Positions 1 through 6,885 of a stretch of 18,809 nt of DNA are shown here, in pieces (position 1 is the first letter of the stretch; every line of letters begins with the position of its first letter). The stretch is from Actinomycetota bacterium (GTDB taxonomy: Bacteria > Actinomycetota > Acidimicrobiia > Acidimicrobiales > JAMCPL01). Both the position numbers and the translations under genes were made by a program. The notes below the pieces were generated by a model. The model was not told the DNA's origin. It did not search any database and saw only the letters and a list, made by a program, of their open reading frames with translations. Where the stretch lies: NCBI GenBank assembly GCA_023379725.1, contig JAMCPC010000051.1, positions 1 through 18,809 on the forward strand. The letters are read 5' to 3'.

Positions 1-178
1 TGGTTGTAGAACACCCGGCAAGCAGCCCTCCTCCTGCTATCCCCATCGCTCCGTACGCACCCATTACAAGCAAATCACGGCGGGATATATCACCTCGTGC
101 TCCAGCGTTATGCATAGTAGCGCCGCCTGTGCCGTTTACCTGTCTCCCATCAAAACAATTGTCAGTATTGCTATGCAT
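1..178 (-). CDS. Tat-exported lipoprotein, N-terminal fragment (runs off window)
   Basis: Only 59 codons are visible. Read from the ATG at 178, the protein has a twin-arginine motif (SRRDLL, R33-R34), a Gly/Ala/Met-rich hydrophobic stretch and a lipobox LLAGC with the lipidated Cys at residue 56. This predicts export by the Tat pathway in folded form, then anchoring by lipid on the outer face of the membrane. Such signals are common on actinobacterial solute-binding proteins and cofactor-containing redox proteins, but nothing of the mature domain is in the window, so the function cannot be named. The start is uncertain: a second in-frame ATG at 115 would give a shorter leader that still has the twin arginines, and neither start has a clear Shine-Dalgarno. 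It is divergent from the methyltransferase at 248. Confidence 0.7.
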   Translation of the reverse strand, partial: MHSNTDNCFDGRQVNGTGGATMHNAGARGDISRRDLLVMGAYGAMGIAGGGLLAGCSTT

Positions 179-195
179 ATGCACATACTACAATA

Positions 196-201
196 ATTAT
201 A
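196..201 (-). promoter_or_regulatory. Possible -10 element for the Tat lipoprotein gene
   Basis: The minus strand reads TATAAT here, about 20 bases before the ATG at 178. No good -35 hexamer is seen 16-18 bases upstream, so this is a weak call in an AT-rich divergent intergenic stretch. Confidence 0.25.
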
Positions 202-247
202 GAAACTTATGTACAGATATTGGGATAAAATATTTTCGTGATTTCAC

Positions 248-1108
248 ATGATTTATACTGATGATGCTGCACATGATAGAATGATTGACAATTTTCCGGA
301 TTCTCCTAATACGGAGGAGGCTATTCCTACAGAGGATTCTATTCCTACCGGAAGAATTGCCAGCGAATGGGACTATCGAGCCTCCCAGAATCCATACCAC
401 TATGTGGACGCAACCAAAAGGAACTGGAACAAGGCTGAATTCTATGCCAAGGGACTTAGATTGGTGGAGCAAATCGTGGATCCGATGCTTGATCATCTAA
501 AGATAGATCCTGCGGGCAAGCGCGTGCTAGAAATAGGATGTGGGATTGGAAGGCTGTTTGAGGGGCTATCACAGCGCTTTGCCGAGGTATACGGGATAGA
601 TGTATCCAGCCAAATGCTCGAATATGGCAAAGCAAACTGTCCAGTACAGGCAGTCTGGATACATGGTGACGGTCTGTCTCTGACTGGAATTGACTCTGAA
701 ACTATTGATTACATTATATCGTATGAAGTGATACAGCATATACCAAGCAAAACGATAATAGAGAAGTATATTAGAGAATCCTACAGGGTTCTCAAACAAG
801 GTGGAGGAATGCAGTTACACATGCGGAGAGGAAGCGACAGCCTACGTCAAGCTACCGTCCGTCAATTACCCAAACCGTTGCGCCAATTGGCTGCCTCTGT
901 CGCCAATAAAATGAACGCTATAGAGTTTATGGGCGACATTGATACCTGGCTAGGCACTACACTCAAGCCATCTGTGGCGGTAGAACTTGCTTCCAGTGTC
1001 GGATTCGAGATAATTGAAATACTGCCGGACACCATCCATCGCCGCAATTCCGGCTATTGGCTTGTGTGCGTCAAGCCGTCGACTACTAACAGCCTATCCC
1101 GCAAATAA
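248..1108 (+). CDS. Class I SAM-dependent methyltransferase
   Basis: This 286-residue protein has a Rossmann-type methyltransferase core. Motif I is VLEIGCGIG (residues 93-101), followed by the acidic residue that should hold the SAM ribose (GIDVS, D118) and a later segment IDYIISYEVIQHIP typical of the Methyltransf_11/25 group. The stretch before motif I (WDYRASQNPYHYVDA..., then FYAKG) is common in small-molecule or glycan methyltransferases, but the substrate cannot be told. No signal peptide or membrane segment is seen. The start is uncertain: ATG 248 and ATG 281 are both in frame and neither has a good ribosome site. Residues 25-35 hold a small internal repeat (AIPTEDSIPTG) from an 18-bp-period DNA duplication. 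It stands alone, with no obvious pathway partner nearby. Confidence 0.85.
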   Translation: MIYTDDAAHDRMIDNFPDSPNTEEAIPTEDSIPTGRIASEWDYRASQNPYHYVDATKRNWNKAEFYAKGLRLVEQIVDPMLDHLKIDPAGKRVLEIGCGIGRLFEGLSQRFAEVYGIDVSSQMLEYGKANCPVQAVWIHGDGLSLTGIDSETIDYIISYEVIQHIPSKTIIEKYIRESYRVLKQGGGMQLHMRRGSDSLRQATVRQLPKPLRQLAASVANKMNAIEFMGDIDTWLGTTLKPSVAVELASSVGFEIIEILPDTIHRRNSGYWLVCVKPSTTNSLSRK

Positions 1109-1171
1109 TCATGGATGAGACAGAGGATAAAAGAAACATTGATGCGTGCCATATATTAAATAAATGCAAGC

Positions 1172-1180
1172 TGGTATAAT
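1172..1180 (+). promoter_or_regulatory. Extended -10 promoter for the acyl-CoA synthetase
   Basis: A perfect extended -10 (TGGTATAAT) lies in the gap between the methyltransferase and the synthetase. No convincing -35 is present, as is usual for extended -10 promoters. Predicted transcription would start near 1187 and give a leader of about 80 nt. A second TATAAT at 1239-1244 also lacks a -35. Confidence 0.45.
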
Positions 1181-1202
1181 AGACAGTAATGGCTTGATAC
1201 CT

Positions 1203-1216
1203 CCGTTCGGTAACGG
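1203..1216 (+). other. Small hairpin in the leader of the acyl-CoA synthetase mRNA
   Basis: CCGTT, a four-base loop, then AACGG form a perfect 5-bp stem between the candidate promoter and the start codon. There is no T-run after it, so it is not an obvious terminator. No riboswitch class is recognised. Confidence 0.3.
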
Positions 1217-1268
1217 CCACTATTAAAATGTAGTTTAATATAATCACCTCACAGAAAGGGGGAGGGTT

Positions 1269-3248
1269 ATGTCGAATATAGATGAACTACCTGAACTTCC
1301 GCCAATGGTGCGCGACAGTAAACTTGTACAGCCACCTCGAAAGCCTTCAGGAAGATTGGGCATGTCTACCCTACAGGACTACCAAAATCTTTACAAAAAG
1401 TCACTTGATGATCCGGGCTCCTACTGGGTATCGGTAGCCTCTGAGCTAGACTGGATATCAGGATGGCCACCCGATCCGGCAATGACGGGAAGCCTGGAAG
1501 AAGGTTTCCAATATTTTCCCGGTGCCTACGGAAATGCCAGCATAAATTGCGTAGATAGGCATGCAGCCAAGTCACCTGGACGTACTGCAATTCAATGGAT
1601 CGGCGAAGATGGTTCAGAACGAGCATGGACATATTCGGAGTTGCTTGAGCAGACTGCCCGGTTTGCTCAAGCGCTTTCAGAGATGGGTACCAAGAAGGGC
1701 GACGTGGTAGCTATCTTCCTGCCCAATCTCCTCGAAACGTTTGCCGCCGTACAGGCATGCTACAGAATAGGTGCTATATACAATATAATCTTCTCAGGAT
1801 TTTCCCCACAGGCGCTATCGGATAGGATAGAGGACACCGGAGCAAAGGTAGTGGTGACTGCTGACGAGACTTACCGGAGAGGCAATATCATTCCCCTGAA
1901 GAAGAATCTTGATTCCGTTCTCCCTCACCTACCGACCATCGAGCACGTGGTAGTAGTCAGAAGGACAGGTAACGTGGATGTACCTATGTATGCTCCTCGT
2001 GATGTGTACTGGGACGATCTACTTGGTGATACTACATCATTGGCAGACCCGGTTGCCATGGAGGCAAACGAGCCAGCATTCATTATATACACAAGCGGTA
2101 CCAGCGCAAAGCCAAAAGGGCTTGTACATAGCGGACTTGGCTTCATGGTGGGCGCTTACCACAACACCAAAATGGCACTCGATCTATGTGATTCAGATAT
2201 GTACTGGTGTACCGCAGATACAGGATGGCTTACCTTTCCTATATTCGAGTTGGTAGGAGCTACTGCTATGGGCGCTACCATGATTGCTTACGAAGGTGCC
2301 CTGGATTTTCCCTCTCCAGATCGGTTCTATGAAATAGTCGAACGCTTCCGGGTGAACAAGGTATTTACTGCACCTACTCTTTTACGGATGTTGGCACGCT
2401 ACGGAACACACTGGCTGGAAAAACACGACACCTCGGGAATTGAGTTGATTTCCCTGGTAGGCGAGCCATTAGATGCAAAGACCTGGCACTGGACTCACGA
2501 CAATATAGGTAACGGACAACTGGAAATAAACAATACCTATGGTCAGAGCGAAACTGGTAGTGCGTGGACATCGTCGGTAGTAGGGGTCACTCCGGCAAAA
2601 CCAGGATCATGCGGCCCTGCCCTGCCGGGACATAGCTACGTGATTCTGGACAACGACAACAACCCTGCTCCACGTGGACAGGTGGGCTTCCTGGCATTGG
2701 ACAAACCTTTCCCAACCCTGTTCAGGGATATATGGCGTGACCATGATCGATACAAGACTCAGTACTTTACTCGCCTAGGACCATCGTTATACGATTCTGC
2801 GGATGCCGCCCTTGAGGATACTGACGGTCACGTATGGGTAGTAGGTAGAGTGGACGGAGTAATAAATGTAGCGGCACACAGGTTATCGACGATGGAGATG
2901 GAGAGCGCCCTACTCTCTTCTCCCGGTGTAGCAGAGGCTGCAGTAATAGGCGTACCTGATGACACCAAGGGACAGGTACCGGTTGGTTTTGTGACGCTGG
3001 CAGCCGGTAGGGATGGCACAGTGAGCGAAGTTGATCTTGCTCAATGCCTGGTTGACTCTATAGGGCCGATAGCCAGGCCAAAGCAGATATACATGCTTTC
3101 CACCATGCCAAAGACGCGTAGTGGTAAAATTGTTCGTCGCTTACTCTCTGAACTGGTAACCGATGGTAGGACAACCGGCGATACTACAGGGCTTGAAGAT
3201 CCGGAAGTCCTGGACAAGCTGAAGGCAGAGATTACCGGCCAAAGCTAA
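1269..3248 (+). CDS. AMP-forming acyl-CoA synthetase (acetyl-CoA synthetase-like, enlarged acyl pocket)
   Basis: This 659-residue enzyme should activate a carboxylic acid to acyl-CoA through an acyl-AMP intermediate. It has an Acs-type N-terminal cap (YQNLYKKSLDDPGSYW, about 38-53), the phosphate loop YTSGTSAKPKG (274-284) and the C-terminal TRSGKIVRR segment with the catalytic, typically acetylatable Lys at 620. Length matches Acs/PrpE. Two Acs hallmarks are missing. The usual TGHSY...YGPL segment is replaced by LTFPIFELVGA, and the tryptophan that closes the acetate pocket in the WWQTETG motif is Gly425 here (TYGQSETG). From work on Acs this opens the pocket, so a longer or branched acid is more likely than acetate. 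The start is well set by an AGGGGGAGGG purine run just before the ATG. The gene converges with the ETF gene, and acyl-CoA dehydrogenation could connect the two. Confidence 0.9.
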   Translation: MSNIDELPELPPMVRDSKLVQPPRKPSGRLGMSTLQDYQNLYKKSLDDPGSYWVSVASELDWISGWPPDPAMTGSLEEGFQYFPGAYGNASINCVDRHAAKSPGRTAIQWIGEDGSERAWTYSELLEQTARFAQALSEMGTKKGDVVAIFLPNLLETFAAVQACYRIGAIYNIIFSGFSPQALSDRIEDTGAKVVVTADETYRRGNIIPLKKNLDSVLPHLPTIEHVVVVRRTGNVDVPMYAPRDVYWDDLLGDTTSLADPVAMEANEPAFIIYTSGTSAKPKGLVHSGLGFMVGAYHNTKMALDLCDSDMYWCTADTGWLTFPIFELVGATAMGATMIAYEGALDFPSPDRFYEIVERFRVNKVFTAPTLLRMLARYGTHWLEKHDTSGIELISLVGEPLDAKTWHWTHDNIGNGQLEINNTYGQSETGSAWTSSVVGVTPAKPGSCGPALPGHSYVILDNDNNPAPRGQVGFLALDKPFPTLFRDIWRDHDRYKTQYFTRLGPSLYDSADAALEDTDGHVWVVGRVDGVINVAAHRLSTMEMESALLSSPGVAEAAVIGVPDDTKGQVPVGFVTLAAGRDGTVSEVDLAQCLVDSIGPIARPKQIYMLSTMPKTRSGKIVRRLLSELVTDGRTTGDTTGLEDPEVLDKLKAEITGQS

Positions 3249-3253
3249 TAAAA

Positions 3254-5773
3254 CTAATATCGCATTGGCTCCATCTGGTATTTGCGGACAGTACTCTCCA
3301 GTGCGCTGTGCAACGCTGGCACCAACTCGCGCCAGTCGCCCACCATGCCTATATCCGACTGCCTGAATACCGTCGCCTCCGGATCGATATTAATGGAAAC
3401 TACCATACCGGCACCGCGTACACCCGCCATGTGATTGGGCTTCCCTTGCACTCCTACAGCCAGATACAGCTCAGGGGAGACGTTTATCCCAGTAATTCCA
3501 ACTTGAAGCGACCTTGACAGATATCCTTTGTCGGTCACCTTGCGAGTAGCAACCCGTTGCGCACCGAGAAGCTCTACCAGCGGATCTACGATCCCATACA
3601 GAGACGGATCTACGCCAGCACCAATACATACCAGTACGTCGGAGGAGAGTACAGCACCTATATCCACCTCGCGCACCTGGCGATGCACTATGACCCGACT
3701 GGGCGACTCGGTAGCTATATACTCTACCGCGGGCTCTGTCGCGGGCTCTGCAGACCCATTGCGTATTGCCTCGGTGATACCCCATTCTACCCTCGTCATC
3801 GGCTCCACGGCCTGCAGCGGTTCATTGCGTATTGCCTCGGTGATACCCCATTCTACCCTATGAGATACATCCTCGCCTACATGTGCTACCCTGTCCTCGA
3901 GATTGACCATTTCAGCACCGTCACTATCTGCAGAGGGGACTTGAACCCAATCTCCAGTACTAACTACCTCAGCATTGACACTCACTACATCTTGATCTGC
4001 ATGTACTGCCCCAATATCGGCGCTCATCATCTCTTTTCGTGCATAGGCTACTCTCCCGGCGGATATTGCGCCCGGCCGCACCGTCACTATCTGCAGAGGG
4101 GACTTGAACCCAATCTCGGCAACTAAACTACCACCCAACGCAGGCTTGAGGGCAAGTATGCTACCATCCGACACCTCTATACCTATGACATCACCTGCTA
4201 CTCCGGAAGAGGTAGCGGCTCCCACACGAGCGGCAACTTCACGTCCGTAAGTCGTGCCAGGCACCAACAATACACTGACATTGTTACTCTGAAGCCACGA
4301 AATTGCTGCCGAGGCCATCTTTTCAGCGGTATCAGCATTTTCAGCTACAACCAGGCGACTCCTCTTAAGATGCCCAACGGATAGGCAGGTTGGATCAGGG
4401 AGCCGTTCATCCGGGCGAGCAGGGCAAGGCGGATGAGGAGAGGCAGGCTGGAGTGCCTGCCCGACGACGGCAAACCATGACCGGCTTACGCCACAGGTCA
4501 TGGCTACCGGATTGTCATGCGAAATCCGGGGGGCGGTGCGCCCGAGATGCCTATCCGTTGGGCCTCTAAGTACTTCGATCAGGTGAGCAGGAACATCGGT
4601 CAATAAATTGAGCGGTAGTACATTCTCCAGCAGAGTACTTCCTACCGGCATATTCTCTGAGCGCGTAGCTCCTGACAGCACAGCCACCCATGCGGCTCCC
4701 AGATCATCGGCAATCTCTACTGCAATTTGAGCGAGTTCACAGTTGGTATAATCCTGCCCGGGCTCCACAAGCACCGCCACTCCATGTCCCGTCCTCACCT
4801 CTGAACTAGCCTCTCTTGGCAAATGCCTATCACCCTGCTCTACCGGCAACCTACCCTCTTGTTCTACCGGAAAGCTACCGTCTTCCCCTGCCGGAAGCCC
4901 ATCACCCTGCTCTACCGGAAAGCTACCCTCTTGTTCTACCGGGAACCCAGAACCATTAGACGGAGAATTGTAACGCAACCTTTCGAGCACCCCCTCCTCA
5001 TCCAGGTAACGCACCACGCTGGCCGCCTGCTCTGCCGGCGTACCACTCAGTACGATACCCCGACGCTTGGTATCCATGACACGCACCCTGCCTACCACAG
5101 TAGGGCTTCCTTCCTGCCCCCATGACCCTGCCCCGAGCCGATCTGCATCCAACAGGTGTATAAGGCTCGCATCTACTGCATCCAGTCTCTCCTGGTCAGC
5201 CGCTCTGGCGGGAGCTGTAAGGCGTTCTGCACATGCAATGATTGTAGGTAACCCGGCAGTGGCCTCGAGCCAACCATCATCTGTTTCGCATTTTGCTCTA
5301 ATACTTCTGCCATCAAATTCCATCTGGCGAACAGCTGGCAGGAACGGAATATCCATAAGCTGCGCCACCGCGGGAGCGACCTGACCAGTATCCGAGTCGG
5401 TGGATGCCTTCCCAGTGAAGATAGCATCAAATGGCCCGTAAATATTCAGAGCGGCCGCCAATGCCCTGGCCGTAACAAGGGTATCGCTTCCGGCCAGTCT
5501 GGGGTCGGTTATCAGTACCCCCTCATCGGCTCCGTAGGCGATAGCTTCACGTACCACCGCTTCAGCAACAGGGGGTCCCATGGTAAAGGCCATGCAGAAT
5601 CCACCTGCCTCCTCAGCCAACTTCACTCCAGCAGCAAGCGCTCGCCTGCACCAGGGATTCATCTCTGCGGGTACCCTGCTCCTGTTCAACCTACCTGCAT
5701 CGTCAAGCTTGAGTTCGGAAAAGTCCGGCTTGGGAACTTGCTTCAAGAGTACTGCAACACGCATCACAGCCAT
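3254..5773 (-). CDS. etfBA: Fused electron-transfer flavoprotein, EtfB-EtfA, with three expanded inserts
   Basis: This 839-residue protein carries the ETF beta chain (about 1-260, with VLLKQVP and DSDTGQVAP) followed by the alpha chain. Residues 330-580 hold the EtfA N-terminal domain (LVPGTTYGREVAARV, VTVRPGAIS) and 695-825 the FAD-binding domain (SPELYLAVGV, H781, INIDPEATVF, DIGMVGDW). ETFs carry electrons from flavin dehydrogenases to the quinone pool or a bifurcating partner. The two chains normally total about 575 residues; the excess is almost all in three inserts: a repeat linker (about 270-320), a palindrome-bounded insertion (404-468) and a duplicated linker (about 580-695). In the FAD domain the usual QTGK reads ITGI and GISGAIQH reads GVQGKPNH, so the clade is divergent. 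The second Met (ATG at 5764, TGATG with the kinase stop) is the more EtfB-like start. It is the last gene of the ABC/two-component block. Confidence 0.88.
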   Translation of the reverse strand: MAVMRVAVLLKQVPKPDFSELKLDDAGRLNRSRVPAEMNPWCRRALAAGVKLAEEAGGFCMAFTMGPPVAEAVVREAIAYGADEGVLITDPRLAGSDTLVTARALAAALNIYGPFDAIFTGKASTDSDTGQVAPAVAQLMDIPFLPAVRQMEFDGRSIRAKCETDDGWLEATAGLPTIIACAERLTAPARAADQERLDAVDASLIHLLDADRLGAGSWGQEGSPTVVGRVRVMDTKRRGIVLSGTPAEQAASVVRYLDEEGVLERLRYNSPSNGSGFPVEQEGSFPVEQGDGLPAGEDGSFPVEQEGRLPVEQGDRHLPREASSEVRTGHGVAVLVEPGQDYTNCELAQIAVEIADDLGAAWVAVLSGATRSENMPVGSTLLENVLPLNLLTDVPAHLIEVLRGPTDRHLGRTAPRISHDNPVAMTCGVSRSWFAVVGQALQPASPHPPCPARPDERLPDPTCLSVGHLKRSRLVVAENADTAEKMASAAISWLQSNNVSVLLVPGTTYGREVAARVGAATSSGVAGDVIGIEVSDGSILALKPALGGSLVAEIGFKSPLQIVTVRPGAISAGRVAYARKEMMSADIGAVHADQDVVSVNAEVVSTGDWVQVPSADSDGAEMVNLEDRVAHVGEDVSHRVEWGITEAIRNEPLQAVEPMTRVEWGITEAIRNGSAEPATEPAVEYIATESPSRVIVHRQVREVDIGAVLSSDVLVCIGAGVDPSLYGIVDPLVELLGAQRVATRKVTDKGYLSRSLQVGITGINVSPELYLAVGVQGKPNHMAGVRGAGMVVSINIDPEATVFRQSDIGMVGDWRELVPALHSALESTVRKYQMEPMRY
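3728..3751 (-). repeat. 12-bp tandem duplication in the ETF linker
   Basis: CGCGGGCTCTG(T/C) occurs twice in tandem and codes the EPATEPAVE stretch of the ETF protein. The length is a multiple of three, so the frame is kept. Confidence 0.75.
3757..3859 (-). repeat. In-frame 66-bp-period duplication in the ETF linker
   Basis: Positions 3757-3793 and 3823-3859 are identical over 37 bases. The offset of 66 bases is 22 codons, and both copies code RVEWGITEAIRN in the linker between the EtfA domains. Confidence 0.85.
3915..3954 (-). repeat. 40-bp duplication, displaced copy (new reading frame)
   Basis: It is identical over 40 bases to 4078-4117, with an offset of 163, which is not a multiple of three. 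Here it codes GDWVQVPSADSDGA (residues 607-620) in the linker. Confidence 0.88.
4078..4117 (-). repeat. 40-bp duplication, presumed source copy in the EtfA core
   Basis: This copy codes EIGFKSPLQIVTVR (residues 553-566), which belongs to the conserved EtfA core leading into VRPG, so it is taken as the ancestral copy. The duplicate at 3915-3954 is read one frame off. Confidence 0.85.
4362..4570 (-). mobile_element. Palindrome-bounded, hairpin-rich insertion inside etfBA (MITE/RPE-like)
   Basis: The ends at 4372-4387 and 4548-4563 are perfect 16-bp inverted repeats (GCCCAACGGATAGGCA). Between them lie five further perfect inverted repeats: 4407-4413/4430-4436, 4442-4448/4455-4461, 4475-4482/4496-4503, 4507-4513/4523-4529 and 4531-4535/4539-4543. 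Outside the ends sit CTCTTAAG (4362-4369) and CTCTAAG (4564-4570), an imperfect candidate target-site duplication. Removing 4370-4570 (201 bp, 67 codons) would join IEVL directly to KRSRLVVAENA and give a normal EtfA spacing. The insertion is open in the ETF frame and codes residues 404-468. No transposase is inside, so it would be non-autonomous. It resembles in concept the palindromic elements found within Rickettsia proteins; no sequence relationship is claimed. Confidence 0.72.
4826..4945 (-). repeat. Five-copy 24-bp minisatellite in the ETF beta-alpha linker
   Basis: Five 24-bp units (4826-4849, 4850-4873, 4874-4897, 4898-4921, 4922-4945) share a CTACCGG core. Units 1 and 4, and units 2 and 5, are the closest pairs, suggesting a 72-bp higher-order duplication. 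On the coding strand they give an acidic 8-residue repeat around FPVEQ (ETF residues about 276-316), placed between the two fused chains. Confidence 0.88.
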
Positions 5774-6885
5774 TGTAACAAATTCATGCTATCTACATGG
5801 CCTACAGGGTATGCAGACTTGACGCCATTAATCCGATTCGCGAGACTACCTACCGGTGGGCGTGTCGGGGAAGGTATCTCCACCGTAGCTTGAGCTCCAC
5901 CGCTAGGAAGGTTATCTATACTCACAGTACCACCATGACGCTCTACCAGCATACGCACTATCGCCAGACCGAGCCCGCTACCGGACGATCCTTCACCGGA
6001 GAGGCTCCTGGAGGGATCACCTCGCGAAAAACGGTCAAACGCCACCGGCAGGAACTCTTCGGGCATACCGGGACCCTGATCAATTACCGTCAGTACCGCC
6101 GTATCCTGGCAGCGATGCAGGGATACTTCCACAACGGATCCACTCGGAGCATAACGTATGGCATTATCGAGCAGGTTGCCCACGATCTGCTCGAAACGAA
6201 CGCCGTCGACCTCACACTCCACCCCAGGCTCGGTATCAAGAGCCAGCATTACTTCCTTGCATCCGGCAGCAGCCTGGTAAGCAGCGAGCGAATCCCTTAC
6301 CAGCGGCTCGACCGGTTGTAATACGAGATTGAACCTCATGCTGCCCTCATCCCCCTGGGCTAGTACCAGAAGACTCTCAGAGAGACGTATGAGCTGTTCC
6401 ACGCGGTACTCCACCTCGTCGAATACCGCTTGCTGATCGTCTGGACTGAGACTGCCCGCATGATTGGCCATCTCAATCTCTGCCTTGAGCGCCGCCAGCG
6501 GGGTACGAAGCTCGTGGCTGGCTGCCGATACAAACTCACGCTGACCGGATAGAGACGATTGGAGCCTATCCAAGAGTCGATTCAAAGTGACAGCCAGCGC
6601 AGCCAGGCTGTCATTGGTGCCCGGCACTGCCAGCCTTGAGTCCAGCCCGGCATCCGAGATGGCATCGGCCTCAGCCCTCATCTTATCGACAGGCTGGAGT
6701 ACCCTACCTGCAAGAATCCAAGCTCCTACTGCAGCCGCAACAACCACTAACGGTCCAACCAACCATAGCGAATGGTGGAGCTGTCTGAAGGCATCGTTCA
6801 GATGATCCAAAGTTGCACCGGTGACAACTATCACCGAAGCGGCAACGCCTACAATAACGGCCAGCCTGAACCGGATGGGCATCAC
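5764..6885 (-). CDS. Two-component sensor histidine kinase
   Basis: This 373-residue membrane kinase has two hydrophobic segments (about 8-23 and 41-60) separated by only some 17 residues, so there is almost no extracytoplasmic sensor domain. A HAMP-like region (about 58-110) leads to the HisKA motif SAASHELRTPLAALKAE with the phospho-accepting His124. The ATPase domain shows the N box (N237, N241), DQGPGMP (269-275) and GSGLGLAIV (302-310). It should phosphorylate the response regulator encoded just upstream. Its start overlaps the regulator stop: GTG at 6885 shares GTGA, or ATG at 6882 forms TGATG. Its own stop overlaps the ETF start, so the three genes are probably translationally coupled. 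With so little sensor domain, input may come through the membrane or from the co-encoded transporter, which is inference. Confidence 0.93.
   Translation of the reverse strand: MMPIRFRLAVIVGVAASVIVVTGATLDHLNDAFRQLHHSLWLVGPLVVVAAAVGAWILAGRVLQPVDKMRAEADAISDAGLDSRLAVPGTNDSLAALAVTLNRLLDRLQSSLSGQREFVSAASHELRTPLAALKAEIEMANHAGSLSPDDQQAVFDEVEYRVEQLIRLSESLLVLAQGDEGSMRFNLVLQPVEPLVRDSLAAYQAAAGCKEVMLALDTEPGVECEVDGVRFEQIVGNLLDNAIRYAPSGSVVEVSLHRCQDTAVLTVIDQGPGMPEEFLPVAFDRFSRGDPSRSLSGEGSSGSGLGLAIVRMLVERHGGTVSIDNLPSGGAQATVEIPSPTRPPVGSLANRINGVKSAYPVGHVDSMNLLQWL

Noticed and set aside
311..320. GGAGGAGG as a ribosome site for the methyltransferase
   Set aside because: It lies inside the reading frame and no suitable in-frame start codon follows at the right distance.
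3241..3260. Terminator between the convergent synthetase and ETF genes
   Set aside because: Only 5 bases separate the two stop codons and no hairpin with a T-run is present.
3557..4126. 189-codon plus-strand ORF opposite the ETF linker
   Set aside because: It lies fully antisense to a recognisable protein, has an odd Tyr/Cys-rich composition and its repeats mirror those of the linker. It is best explained as a shadow frame.
5797..6321. 174-codon plus-strand ORF opposite the histidine kinase
   Set aside because: It is antisense to the conserved ATPase domain, with no ribosome site or recognisable domain.
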